A model generated the notes under the pieces. That model saw only the letters and a program-made list of their open reading frames with translations. It was not told the DNA's origin and did no database searches. Shown here piece by piece: positions 36,049 to 44,052 of a stretch of 64,000 bases of DNA. Position 1 is the first letter of the stretch; each line of letters begins with the position of its first letter. A program made the position numbers and the translations under genes. The stretch comes from Thiorhodococcus minor (lineage in GTDB: Bacteria > Pseudomonadota > Gammaproteobacteria > Chromatiales > Chromatiaceae): the NCBI RefSeq assembly GCF_010820565.1, contig NZ_JAAIJQ010000008.1, positions 42,100-106,099 of the forward strand. Direction: 5' to 3'.

Positions 36049-37377
36049 GTGTTATCAGCATTTTCCGGGAAGCGAGTGCTGTTGCTGCAGGGGCCGATGG
36101 GGCGCTTCTTCGCGCGGTTGCGTCGCGATCTGCAAGCGGCCGGTGCAGAGGTCTTCAAGGTCAACTTCTGTGCGGGAGATCGGCTCTTCTATCCGACGGG
36201 TGCCATCGATTACCGGGGTACCCTTGACGACTGGCCTGACTTTCTTGCCGAGCTTATCGATCGGCTGAAGATCGACGGTGTCTTCCTCTTCGGCGATTGT
36301 CGGCACTACCACATTGTCGTGCCCCAGGTCGTGCGATGGCGACACACTGCGCTCTATGTCTTCGAAGAAGGCTATATTCGGCCCGACTACATCACCATCG
36401 AAAAAGGCGGCACCAACAGTTTTTCTGCCCTGCCGCGCGATCCGGGGTTCTACCGCTCCCAGCCCAGCCCGGTATCTGAACAGGAGGAGGCCCTTCCGGT
36501 GCGCCATGCCTTCTCGCGGGCGGCCTTCTTCGCCATCAGCTATGCCATTGCGAACGCGCTATTACGCGGGCGTTACCCGCACTACCGCCATCACAGACCC
36601 CTCGAGCCGCTTGCGCAGGCGTTTTTCTGGCTGCGTGCAGGCTGGCGCAAGTACTGGTACGGGTATCGTGAGCGGCCTGTCGCGCGACGGCTCTTCGGGT
36701 CGCTCGCCAAGAAGTTCTTCCTGGTCCCCCTGCAGACCCATAACGACGCGCAGATCAGTGTTCATTCCGATTACAGCTGTATCGAGGAGTTCATTGAAGA
36801 TGTGCTTGCATCCTTTGCGTCACATGCCTCGCCTGACTGCGCCCTGGTCTTCAAACATCATCCGCTCGATCGCGGTTACTGTGACTACGGGGCCTTTATG
36901 CGGCGGATGACGGGAAAGTACGGTCTGGAGGGGCGTGTCTATTACGTGCACGATGTCCACCTGCCGACGCTGCTTGACAATGCGCTCGGCACGGTCGTCA
37001 TCAATAGTACAGTTGGGTTGTCGTCACTCTTGCATGACACGCCCGTCTGTGTGACTGGCGATCCGATCTACCACATCCCGGGGCTGACGTTTCAGGGGCG
37101 GCTCGATCAGTTCTGGGCTGACCCAGGTACGATCGATCGGGAGCTGTATTCGCGCTTTCGGAGCTGGCTGATCGCTGATAACCAAGCGAACGGGAATTTC
37201 TATCGACGCTTGAGCCAGTTGGTCAACCATACCGGCGTGGTTTGGCCTCCAAATCTGGGTCTCGATACCGACCCCAAGGCGGGCTCGAACCTTGCCGCAC
37301 AGGTTGCGCGCTTAGGAAGAGAGGTCGGTCGTCCCGTGGACAGGTTCGGGCCCTTGCAAGCCGGCTCCGAGATTTGA
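36049..37377 (+). CDS. kpsS: Capsule initiation Kdo transferase, KpsS-like
   Basis: 442 aa from GTG 36049, chosen because a GGGGGG purine run sits 5 bases upstream; the in-frame ATG at 36022 has none. Family features: VLLLQGPMGRFFARLRRDLQ at the start, FGDCRHYH, VFEEGYIRPDYITIE, LVPLQTHNDAQI, FKHHPLDRGYCDY, and NSTVGLSSLLH near the end. In group 2 capsules KpsS adds the first beta-Kdo to the lipid anchor and KpsC extends the linker; KpsC is encoded at 44053-46044. Cytoplasmic, associated with the capsule export complex. It is separated from the export genes by about 1.1 kb that includes minus-strand small genes. Confidence 0.88.
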   Translation: MLSAFSGKRVLLLQGPMGRFFARLRRDLQAAGAEVFKVNFCAGDRLFYPTGAIDYRGTLDDWPDFLAELIDRLKIDGVFLFGDCRHYHIVVPQVVRWRHTALYVFEEGYIRPDYITIEKGGTNSFSALPRDPGFYRSQPSPVSEQEEALPVRHAFSRAAFFAISYAIANALLRGRYPHYRHHRPLEPLAQAFFWLRAGWRKYWYGYRERPVARRLFGSLAKKFFLVPLQTHNDAQISVHSDYSCIEEFIEDVLASFASHASPDCALVFKHHPLDRGYCDYGAFMRRMTGKYGLEGRVYYVHDVHLPTLLDNALGTVVINSTVGLSSLLHDTPVCVTGDPIYHIPGLTFQGRLDQFWADPGTIDRELYSRFRSWLIADNQANGNFYRRLSQLVNHTGVVWPPNLGLDTDPKAGSNLAAQVARLGREVGRPVDRFGPLQAGSEI

Positions 37378-37743
37378 GCGGGTGTCGACTAGGCGGTTTT
37401 CGGCCGGGATGTTGGCGGTTGCGGTGGCGCTGATTTGACCAGCCGCTCCTCGAGCGCCGTGACCTGGGTTGTAGGCTCGGGCGGCACTGTCTCGTTGTCC
37501 CGCGGGGCCGCCTGAGCGAGCTCCACCGCTCCTGCGCCCCGGTTGCGTCCCTGCCCCGTTGCTCGCAGTACTCTTGATCGAGGCGGCCGTCCGAGGGGCA
37601 TGGTGCTCTCGGAGCTTGACGCTCGGAGCTTGAGAAGTGATGCGAGCCGCCCCTCCAAGAGGCCGGCTTTCGAATTGCTTGCCGATCCCTGATGGCGGCC
37701 TCCTTCTTCACTTCCTCATGCCGCTCTACCTCTGCTTGCCTGT
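37378..37743 (-). other. Region with possible decayed minus-strand coding sequence
   Basis: On the minus strand a GTG at 37711 starts KKEAAIRDRQAIRK. A shift of frame then continues as AGLLEGRLASLLKLRA (frame ending at 37389), which reads like one small helical protein broken by an indel. Neither frame is convincing alone, so I do not call a gene. Confidence 0.25.
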
Positions 37744-37923
37744 TCAGGATGCTTCTTGAGCGCGGCCGATGGCTTGGTCCATGCCCGCCGTGAAGGCGTC
37801 TCTGAGCGCCTTGCGTTGGGTGTGTCTTCGCTGATTGCTGCTTTGTCTGGGCTGGGCTGGGCTGGGCTCAGGGCGTTGGCTGCGCGCGCGAGTGCGGCGC
37901 GGGCGGCTTGCCGCTTGCGTCAT
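37744..37923 (-). CDS. Short basic protein, unknown
   Basis: 59 aa from the ATG at 37923, preceded by AGGAGG with 8-base spacing, which is the main support. Sequence is Arg/Gln/Ser-rich (MTQAASRPRRTRARSQ) with a helical C-terminus (ALRDAFTAGMDQAIGRAQ). Its 5' end overlaps the 3' end of the upstream minus-strand gene by 56 bases in another frame. No family recognised. Confidence 0.35.
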   Translation of the reverse strand: MTQAASRPRRTRARSQRPEPSPAQPRQSSNQRRHTQRKALRDAFTAGMDQAIGRAQEAS

Positions 37924-38329
37924 CGGGCTTTCCTCCTGCCGCGCCGGGGCCGGGGCCGGGGCCGGGGCCGGGCGTGGGCTTTCTGCCAATGGTTTGGGCG
38001 TGCAGATTCCGCCTGAGCACAAGATTGACGACGTGCTGCTCGCGTTTGTTCGCGCGCCTGCAATGGTCTTTTTGGAACTGATCCGCGATGCGCACTACAA
38101 GGCGCGCCCAGCGTTTATTGTCGCGCTCGCGCCAGGCATGCGACGAGATGGATTCCCATGAGTAGCCGTCGAATACGGACGCGTTGACGAAGTGGTCGAG
38201 GGCGCGAACACCTGCTCGAGCGCGCTCGATACGCCCTGCGAAGCCGAAGACTAGCAGGAGCGCTAAGCCGAGCACTGCCAGAGGTAGCAAAACGAGTGAC
38301 AAGATAAGACCGGCACCGAATTCCTTCAT
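37868..38329 (-). CDS. Conserved hypothetical membrane protein
   Basis: 153 aa. One N-terminal membrane segment (LILSLVLLPLAVLGLALLLV) is followed by ALDHFVNASVFDGYSWESIS and SSHAWRERDNKRWARLVVRI, ending with FQKDHC. This L-D-x-x-[VL]-N-A ... S-S-x-A-x-R ... RWA ... HC arrangement recurs in small proteins of phages and proteobacteria whose role is unknown. The tail is low-complexity Pro-Gly, encoded by GGGGCC-type repeats (about 37950-37975), and may not be under selection. It lies inside the capsule locus on the opposite strand. Confidence 0.5.
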   Translation of the reverse strand: MKEFGAGLILSLVLLPLAVLGLALLLVFGFAGRIERARAGVRALDHFVNASVFDGYSWESISSHAWRERDNKRWARLVVRIADQFQKDHCRRANKREQHVVNLVLRRNLHAQTIGRKPTPGPGPGPGPGAAGGKPDDASGKPPAPHSRAQPTP

Positions 38330-38487
38330 AACGATCCAGACGTAGGCCTCCTATTGAATCGTGAAAGATGGTCGCGATCGCCGGGCCACCGATGTGTCGG
38401 CAACTGCAGAAGCGTCGCTGGTTGGCGACCTGGCAACACACCAGGCAGGGTTCTGGCCGGCTGGCCGTAACTGCTACACTATGGCGG

Positions 38488-38496
38488 TTTTTTTTT
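38488..38496 (+). promoter_or_regulatory. T9 tract just upstream of the capsule lipoprotein gene
   Basis: Nine T at 38488-38496 lie 21 bases before the ATG and just after TACACT (38474-38479), a possible -10 box. Changes in tract length here could affect spacing or leader structure. Speculative. Confidence 0.3.
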
Positions 38497-38517
38497 GCTG
38501 GAACAATTTTGGTTTCA

Positions 38518-39021
38518 ATGGTTCGTGGATCTGGGGCTAGGATGTTGGGGGCGGCAGGTGCGAGCCTCGGTCAGCGCGTCGGCCGGTGTCGCGTGCGTCA
38601 TTTCGCTCGATGGATCGGGGTGACGTCGATTGCTGTCGGCGTGGCGCTCATGGGCGGCTGCGCTGCCTGGCCGCCGGAGGGCTTCCTGGGGCACGGCGAC
38701 CCGGCGACGCCAGGGGCCGGGCCTTTCCCGAGTGTACAGGAGCTGCTGTCACGCGAGCCCGCCGGGGCAGTCGTCCTGCTGCCTCACAGCCCTTGGGGCG
38801 ATAACATACAGGCGTTGCTGCATGAAGAATACGCGGCGGCTAGCGGCCGCGACTGCCGGCGCTTGACGATCGACCCCAACGGCGCGGCTTTTCCGGCGCT
38901 TGCATGCCGGCAACAGAGCCAGCCGAGAACCTGGGTGGCTGTGCGTCTCTTGCAGGTCGATGGATACCCGATTTTGGACTCGGCGGTCGGCAAGACGCCG
39001 ACCTGGGGTGGGCGGCAGTGA
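38518..39021 (+). CDS. Lipoprotein of the capsule locus
   Basis: 167 aa from ATG 38518; an ATG at 38542 is an alternative. A basic N-terminus, then a hydrophobic segment ending VALMGGC gives a clear lipobox, so the mature protein begins at that Cys. The remainder includes FPSVQELLSREPAGAVVLLPHSPWG, then EYAAASGRDCRRL near the C-terminus. AASGR-x-CR is a motif I associate with small outer-membrane lipoproteins near capsule genes, but I cannot name the family firmly. Its stop overlaps the OPX gene start (TGATG), so the two are co-translated. Possible partner of the outer-membrane channel. Confidence 0.7.
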   Translation: MVRGSGARMLGAAGASLGQRVGRCRVRHFARWIGVTSIAVGVALMGGCAAWPPEGFLGHGDPATPGAGPFPSVQELLSREPAGAVVLLPHSPWGDNIQALLHEEYAAASGRDCRRLTIDPNGAAFPALACRQQSQPRTWVAVRLLQVDGYPILDSAVGKTPTWGGRQ

Positions 39022-40712
39022 TGGTGAGTCTCATGTCAGGGTTCATTTGCGCCGCGCGCGCGCAGTCCGCTCGCCTTGTTCTGCTCGCGCTGCTTTGCCA
39101 GTTTGCCGCCATACAGGTTATGGCGCAGGGCATCAGTGCGCAGGTCGAGGTCCCCGCTAGTCAGCAGGCGGGGCCTGTCCTCGAGAGCGTGGCGCCGCGT
39201 GACGTTGCGGCTCAGGTCCGCGTCGACGACATTCCTCCCTTCGGCGCCAGCCTTTTTGCAGGTGGCTTCAGCGCGAGACAGACGACCTGGCTGAACCCGG
39301 GCTATCGCGTGATGCCTGGCGATCAGATCACGGTTCGGGCCTGGGGTGCGCTGGAGCTCGATCTGGTCCTGCCGGTCGATACGCAAGGCAATATCTTCAT
39401 TCCACAGGTCGGGCCGGTTCAGGTGCGGGGAGTGAGTGCCGCTGACTTGAACCGTCAGGTCAGCAGCGCGATCCGCCAGGTCTACACGGACAATGTCTCC
39501 GTTTACACCAATCTTCAGGGTATTCAGCCTGTCGTCGTCTTCGTGACCGGTTTTGTGAAGAGCCCTGGTCGTTACTCAGGGGCACCGAGCGATTCCGTAC
39601 TCAACTATCTGGACCAGGCTGGCGGGATTGATGTGGAGACCGGGAGCTTTCGGGATATCCGCGTGACCCGCCAGGGGAGGGTGATCGTTCGCGTCGATCT
39701 TTATCCCTTTTTGCTTGATGGCGAGCTGCCTCGGCTGCAATTCGAGGAAGGCGACACCATCGTGGTGGGTCGGCGTGGTCCCATGGTTGCGGTCTCCGGG
39801 GATGTCGCTCGGCCTCATGGCTACGAGCTGACGTCAATGACGGAGTCGGTCGATGAGGTCATGCGGTGGCTGCAGCTCAAGCCTGGCGTTTCCCATGTTC
39901 TGCTAAGAGGGATCCGTGACGTCGGTCCTTTCTCCACCTATGTGTCGCTCGACGAATTTCACAATACCTGGCTGCAAGGTGGCGATGAGCTGTTTTTCTC
40001 AGCGGATCGGCGTTCCGATACCATCGTGGTGCAAGTGGAGGGCAGCTTCGAGGGGCCATCGCGCTTCAGTATCCCGCGTGACGCGCGCTTGATGGAGCTG
40101 CTCGACAGTATCCGGGTCGACCCGCGCTCCGCCGATGTGAAGAGTGTGTCCATTCGACGTAGGAGCGTGATGGTGCGCCAACGTGACTCGCTCGATGAAA
40201 GTCTGCGTCGGCTAGAGACGGCTTATTTGGGGGCCTCGTCGGCCACCGTGGACGAGAGCAAGATTCGGGTGGAGGAGGCCAAGCTGATCCAGGATTTCGT
40301 CAAGCGTGCGCGCCAGCTTGACGTGAGTGGGCGACTGGTGGTGGCACAGGGGGGGCGCGTGAAGGATGTCGGCCTGCAGGATGGCGATGTCGTCACCATT
40401 CCAGCGCGCTCCGACTCGGTGCTCGTGAGCGGCGAGGTGCTGGTTCCGCAGGCCATGGTGTACCAGAGCGGGGAAGGCGTGGAGGACTATATTCAGCGGG
40501 CTGGCGGCTTCACAGACCGCGCGAATACCGCGGATATCCTGCTCGCGAGGCAAAGCGGCGAGGTGGTCGCGGCAGATGATGTTGCGCTGCGCCCGGGTGA
40601 CGAGGTTCTGGTTCTGCCCGAAGTGCCGACGAAGAACCTGGAGCTGGCGAAGACCCTCTCCCAGATCGTCTATCAGATTGCCGTGGCGACGAAGGTGGCA
40701 TTGGATCTCTAA
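39021..40712 (+). CDS. Outer-membrane polysaccharide export protein (OPX, KpsD/Wza-like)
   Basis: 563 aa from ATG 39021, overlapping the lipoprotein stop; the longer frame back to 38904 lies inside the lipoprotein gene. Signal peptide ends near QVMAQG. Poly_export domain about 95-190 (PGYRVMPGDQITVRAWGALE, VDTQGNIFIPQVGPVQVRGV), then several SLBB domains (VFVTGFVKSPGRYSG; VAVSGDVARPHGYEL; VQVEGSFEGPSRFSI; VLVSGEVLVPQAMVY). No lipobox in this protein, as in KpsD. It forms the periplasm-to-outside conduit for the capsule, working with KpsE and KpsMT encoded next. A G7 tract lies at 40349-40355. Confidence 0.9.
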   Translation: MVSLMSGFICAARAQSARLVLLALLCQFAAIQVMAQGISAQVEVPASQQAGPVLESVAPRDVAAQVRVDDIPPFGASLFAGGFSARQTTWLNPGYRVMPGDQITVRAWGALELDLVLPVDTQGNIFIPQVGPVQVRGVSAADLNRQVSSAIRQVYTDNVSVYTNLQGIQPVVVFVTGFVKSPGRYSGAPSDSVLNYLDQAGGIDVETGSFRDIRVTRQGRVIVRVDLYPFLLDGELPRLQFEEGDTIVVGRRGPMVAVSGDVARPHGYELTSMTESVDEVMRWLQLKPGVSHVLLRGIRDVGPFSTYVSLDEFHNTWLQGGDELFFSADRRSDTIVVQVEGSFEGPSRFSIPRDARLMELLDSIRVDPRSADVKSVSIRRRSVMVRQRDSLDESLRRLETAYLGASSATVDESKIRVEEAKLIQDFVKRARQLDVSGRLVVAQGGRVKDVGLQDGDVVTIPARSDSVLVSGEVLVPQAMVYQSGEGVEDYIQRAGGFTDRANTADILLARQSGEVVAADDVALRPGDEVLVLPEVPTKNLELAKTLSQIVYQIAVATKVALDL

Positions 40713-40721
40713 GGCCCAGAT

Positions 40722-41552
40722 GTGACTGCTGCGGACAATCATGCATCGCGGGCGGACATGACGGGCGGGCAGGCGCGGCCAGCGTGGCAAGTCACCTGGA
40801 GCGTTTGGCATGCGCTGTTCCTGCGCGAGGTCTTGGCGCGCACGACCGGGGACCGTTTGGGCTGGTTCTGGATGCTGGGCGAGCCTGTTGCCTTCATTTC
40901 GATCATGGCAGCCGTCCGGTCGTTGATGGGGCGTGCTCGCTTGATCCTCGGGGCGGAGTTCATTCCCTGGCTCGTTGTTGGGATCACGGCATTCTTCCTG
41001 TTTCGTGAGGCCTTCATTCGATCAATGACGGCGATTGAAGGCAATCAGGCGCTATTTGCGTATCGCCAGGTCAAGCCGATCGACCCCGTTCTTGTTCGCA
41101 GCGCGATGGAGGGGCTGCTGAAGAGCATCGTTCTATTGATCCTTATTGCTTTCGGCGTCTTGTTCGGTCTGGATGTGCTTCCGGCCGATCCCCTGGGGGC
41201 CTTCCTGCTGTGGTGCGTAATATGGCTCTTAGGTCTCGGGGGGGGGCTTATTGTTTCTGTAATCGCGCGTTTGGTCCCTGATGTGGAGCATGTGATAAAG
41301 ATGCTGATGCTGCCGATGTTTATCATTTCGGGGGCCATCTTTCCTCTTCAAAACGTGCCTCACGGTCTATTGCAGTACCTCCTGTATAACCCCGTCTTGC
41401 ATGGTCTAGAGCTGCTGAGAGTCGAGTTTTTTGCTGGCTACAAGCCGATCCAAGGTGTGAGTATCGATTATCTATATCGCTGGATGCTGATAACCGTGGC
41501 GCTCGGGCTGGCCTTGCACATGCGTTTCGAGCAGCGCCTGAAAGCGAAGTAG
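40722..41552 (+). CDS. kpsM: Capsule ABC transporter permease, KpsM-like
   Basis: 276 aa; GTG at 40722, with an ATG at 40758 as an alternative start. ABC-2 permease with six hydrophobic segments and the KpsM-type entry motif FLREVLARTTGDRLGWFWMLGEP. NPVLHGLELLRVEFF and the ending MRFEQRLKAK are also usual for KpsM/BexB/CtrC. It pairs with KpsT, but instead of overlapping it the gene is followed by 477 bases of repeats. A G9 tract at 41238-41246 encodes Gly-Gly-Gly in a membrane segment. Confidence 0.92.
   Translation: MTAADNHASRADMTGGQARPAWQVTWSVWHALFLREVLARTTGDRLGWFWMLGEPVAFISIMAAVRSLMGRARLILGAEFIPWLVVGITAFFLFREAFIRSMTAIEGNQALFAYRQVKPIDPVLVRSAMEGLLKSIVLLILIAFGVLFGLDVLPADPLGAFLLWCVIWLLGLGGGLIVSVIARLVPDVEHVIKMLMLPMFIISGAIFPLQNVPHGLLQYLLYNPVLHGLELLRVEFFAGYKPIQGVSIDYLYRWMLITVALGLALHMRFEQRLKAK
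41238..41246 (+). repeat. G9 homopolymer inside kpsM
   Basis: Reads CTC GGG GGG GGG CTT in frame (Leu-Gly-Gly-Gly-Leu). A one-base slip would truncate the permease. Confidence 0.9.
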
Positions 41553-41587
41553 TCGGAGTGAGGGCTCGGTATGAGGTTGTTCGGCCT

Positions 41588-41677
41588 CGATCATCAGTTG
41601 GACCAGTAGGGTGGACGAGCGAGAGCGAAGTCCACCGAATCCCGCGCCGACGCTGGTGCAATACGTTGCGCTTGTCC
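41588..41677. repeat. Dispersed palindromic repeat, family B, copy 4
   Basis: ATCATCAGTTGG, then AGTAGGGTGGACGAGCGAGA and AGTCCACCGAATCCCGCGCC. The right arm is decayed (GCTGGTGCAATACGTTGCG) and ends abruptly at CTTGTCC, where the family C element begins; the two elements abut or are nested. Confidence 0.8.
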
Positions 41678-41865
41678 AAGGTGATTTCCTGAAATGATCC
41701 TACCCAGAACAGCGCCTCCAATAGGATGGGCAAAGCCCCTGGCACGCTGGCGCGCATGGGGAAGACGTTTGTGGGGCGTGCCCACCCAGGTGGCTCAGGC
41801 GCCTGGACGATGGGCACGCTGCGCTTTGCCCATCCTACGGGGAATCTGTTTCCCGGAAATCATCC
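41678..41865. mobile_element. MITE-like element, family C, copy 1 (between kpsM and kpsT)
   Basis: Shares nearly its whole length with 43837-44035 in the same orientation: AAGGTGATTTCCTGAAATGA at the left, AGGATGGGCAAAGC ... GCTTTGCCCATCCT as an internal inverted pair, and TTTCCCGGAAATCA at the right. Its outermost ends are less complete than in copy 2. Confidence 0.85.
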
Positions 41866-42029
41866 AACCTCCGAAGTGGCGCGGACGAAACCCATGATCG
41901 ACGCCTGTGCGGGGCTGGGTCATCCTTTGGTCCGAGCCTGCGGTTGACAAGAGCGGTTCCCCGCCGTGACGGGCGAAGGGCGGATGATCGCGACACCCTT
42001 CCCTCCGTTTGGTCCGAGAGAACGTCTGC

Positions 42030-42719
42030 ATGATCGAAGTTAGGAATGTCTATAAGCGCTACCATACGCGAAATCACCAAGCGAGCGACTGGGTGCTTCG
42101 CGGGGTCGACTTTGTCTTGCCGAAGGGTGTGAGCCTCGGCGTCATCGGTGGTAACGGCGCGGGGAAGTCCACCTTGCTGCGCTTGATCGGTGGTATGGAC
42201 CATCCCGATCGTGGTGAAGTGGTTCGTCATGGGCGCGTTTCTTGGCCGATTGGGCTGACAGGCGGCTTTCAAGGCTCGATGACCGGTCGGCAGAACGTGA
42301 AGTTCGTTGCTCGAATTCATGGAAACAATTTGCGGATCCAAGAGGTCATCGATTTTGTCCAGGATTTCGCTGAGATCGGAAAGGCATTTGACGAGCCGAT
42401 CAAGACGTATTCAAGCGGCATGCGCAGTCGGCTCGCCTTCGGTCTGTCGCTCGCGTTCGATTTCGATCTCTACCTCTCCGATGAGGCGACTGCGACGGGC
42501 GATGCATCGTTCAAGGCGAAGGCGAAACAGGCCTTCAACGAGCGTGTCGGCAAGGCTGATCTCGTGATGGTCTCGCACAGCGAAGGTATTCTGCGCGATC
42601 TCTGTCAAGCCGGGCTTTGGCTTCATCAGGGCGAGGCTGTTTGGTTCGACGATGTTGCCGATGCGCTTGCTGCCTACCACGACAGCGTGAAGCATGCGAA
42701 GAGGCGTAAGGCCGCGTGA
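42030..42719 (+). CDS. kpsT: Capsule ABC transporter ATPase, KpsT-like
   Basis: 229 aa from ATG 42030 (GAGAG about 9 bases upstream). Walker A GGNGAGKSTLL, the KpsT-specific region MDHPDRGEVVRHGRVSWPIG, signature YSSGMRSRLAFGLS, Walker B DLYLSDEATATGD, and H-loop VMVSHSE. Short, with no carbohydrate-binding tail, as expected for group 2 capsules and unlike the Wzt at 11217. Its stop overlaps kpsE (GTGA). A MITE-like element separates it from its permease gene, so it may have a different promoter. Confidence 0.93.
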   Translation: MIEVRNVYKRYHTRNHQASDWVLRGVDFVLPKGVSLGVIGGNGAGKSTLLRLIGGMDHPDRGEVVRHGRVSWPIGLTGGFQGSMTGRQNVKFVARIHGNNLRIQEVIDFVQDFAEIGKAFDEPIKTYSSGMRSRLAFGLSLAFDFDLYLSDEATATGDASFKAKAKQAFNERVGKADLVMVSHSEGILRDLCQAGLWLHQGEAVWFDDVADALAAYHDSVKHAKRRKAA

Positions 42720-43795
42720 ATATTCTGCGGAAGCAGCCGATCTGGGCGCTCGTTTTGACGGCCATAGTCGCCGCCATCCTCTACTGGGGGGGGCTTGCGA
42801 CTGACCGTTATGTGTCGCGTGCCCATGTTGTATTGCTGAGTGCTGAGATCAGCCAGCCCCGCGCGGGGCTCGCGGCCATCTTGCCTGGGCCCGGCGGTAA
42901 TGATCTTTTGATGCTGCGTGATTATATGCTCTCGACGGATATGCTTGCCCAGCTTGACGCCGCGCTGCATCTACGTGACCACTACTCCAGCGAGACGATC
43001 GATTGGCTTTCACGGCTTTCGTCGCCGCGTGTCGCGACGGAGGAATTTCACCGCTACTTTCTCAGTCGTGTGTCGGTCGTACTCGATGAGTATGCGCAGG
43101 TTCTGCGTATTGGTGCACAAGCCTATGATCCAGCAACGGCTCGCAGAATCGTTGAGCTGATGCTCGACCTGGGTGAGGCGCATATGAATGCAATGGGGCA
43201 TCGCCTGGCGGAGGAGCAAGTGAGCTTCATTGAAGTGCAGGTTACGGAGCTCAGGGAGCGAATGGTCAAGGCAAGCAACCAGCTACTGAGCTATCAGAAC
43301 ACGCATGGGCTGGTGTCGCCAACGGGAACGGTCGAAAGTGTCAGCTCTGTTATCGCTGGGCTGGAAAATGAGCTGGCCAAGCTGGAAGCGCGCAAGGCGG
43401 CGCTCAGCGCCTCTCAGAGCGAGAGCTCGCCCGAGATGATGCGCCTCAGCAGTGAGATCCGAGGGATGCGCCGGCAGATCGACGTCGAGCGCTCCCGGCT
43501 CGCGCGTAGCTCCGGGGATGCGCTCAACCGCCTTTCCGCCGAGTATGAGCTGCTCCGTTTGCAATCTGAATTCGCCAGCGAGCTCTATTCAACGGCGTTG
43601 ACGGCCCTTGAAACGACGCGCGTCGAGGCAGCGCGCTCCCTGAAACAGGTCTCGATCCTTCAGGCTCCCACGAATCCTGAATATCCGACCCGCCCCCGCC
43701 GCGTCTACAACATCACGGTATTCGCGCTGATGTCGGTTCTGGCGGGGCTTATCTTGCACTTGTTGCTTGCAATCATTCGCGACCATAAGGACTGA
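42716..43795 (+). CDS. kpsE: Capsule export inner-membrane protein, KpsE-like
   Basis: 359 aa starting at the GTG that overlaps the kpsT stop. One membrane segment at each end (about 8-28 and 332-352) with a long periplasmic coiled-coil region between (LAEEQVSFIEVQVTELRERM; RGMRRQIDVERSRLARSSGD). It has the proline-rich QAPTNPEYPTRPRRVYN box before the second membrane segment, typical of KpsE/CtrB/BexC. It links the ABC transporter to the outer-membrane OPX protein. A G8 tract lies at 42786-42793 in the first membrane segment, and a family C element follows downstream. Confidence 0.92.
   Translation: MNILRKQPIWALVLTAIVAAILYWGGLATDRYVSRAHVVLLSAEISQPRAGLAAILPGPGGNDLLMLRDYMLSTDMLAQLDAALHLRDHYSSETIDWLSRLSSPRVATEEFHRYFLSRVSVVLDEYAQVLRIGAQAYDPATARRIVELMLDLGEAHMNAMGHRLAEEQVSFIEVQVTELRERMVKASNQLLSYQNTHGLVSPTGTVESVSSVIAGLENELAKLEARKAALSASQSESSPEMMRLSSEIRGMRRQIDVERSRLARSSGDALNRLSAEYELLRLQSEFASELYSTALTALETTRVEAARSLKQVSILQAPTNPEYPTRPRRVYNITVFALMSVLAGLILHLLLAIIRDHKD
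42786..42793 (+). repeat. G8 homopolymer near the start of kpsE
   Basis: Reads TGG GGG GGG CTT in frame (Trp-Gly-Gly-Leu) about 24 codons after the start; a slip would abolish the protein. Confidence 0.9.
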
Positions 43796-43836
43796 ACGAA
43801 GCCTGACTTCGGGGGCGATCGGACGAAATCAGAGAT

Positions 43837-44035
43837 CTGGATAAGGTGATTTCCTGAAATGATCCTACCCAGACAGCGCCTCCAGTAGTCAGGATGGGCA
43901 AAGCCCCTGGCACGCCGGCGCGCATGGGGAAGACGTCTGTGGGGCGTGCCCACCCAGTGAAGGCGACTGGACGATGGGCACGCTGCGCTTTGCCCATCCT
44001 CGTGGAATCTGTTTCCCGGAAATCACCTTATCCAG
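43837..44035. mobile_element. MITE-like element, family C, copy 2 (between kpsE and kpsC)
   Basis: 199 bases bounded by perfect 18-bp terminal inverted repeats, CTGGATAAGGTGATTTCC (43837-43854) and its complement (44018-44035). It contains the internal inverted pair AGGATGGGCAAAGC / GCTTTGCCCATCCT. No coding capacity. Direct orientation relative to copy 1. Confidence 0.9.
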
Positions 44036-44052
44036 CGAGCCTGTCCTCCGGC

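Noticed and set aside
37223..37711. 162-aa minus-strand frame overlapping the end of kpsS
   Set aside because: Arg/Ser/Pro-rich and antisense to coding sequence; only its first few codons might belong to a decayed gene.
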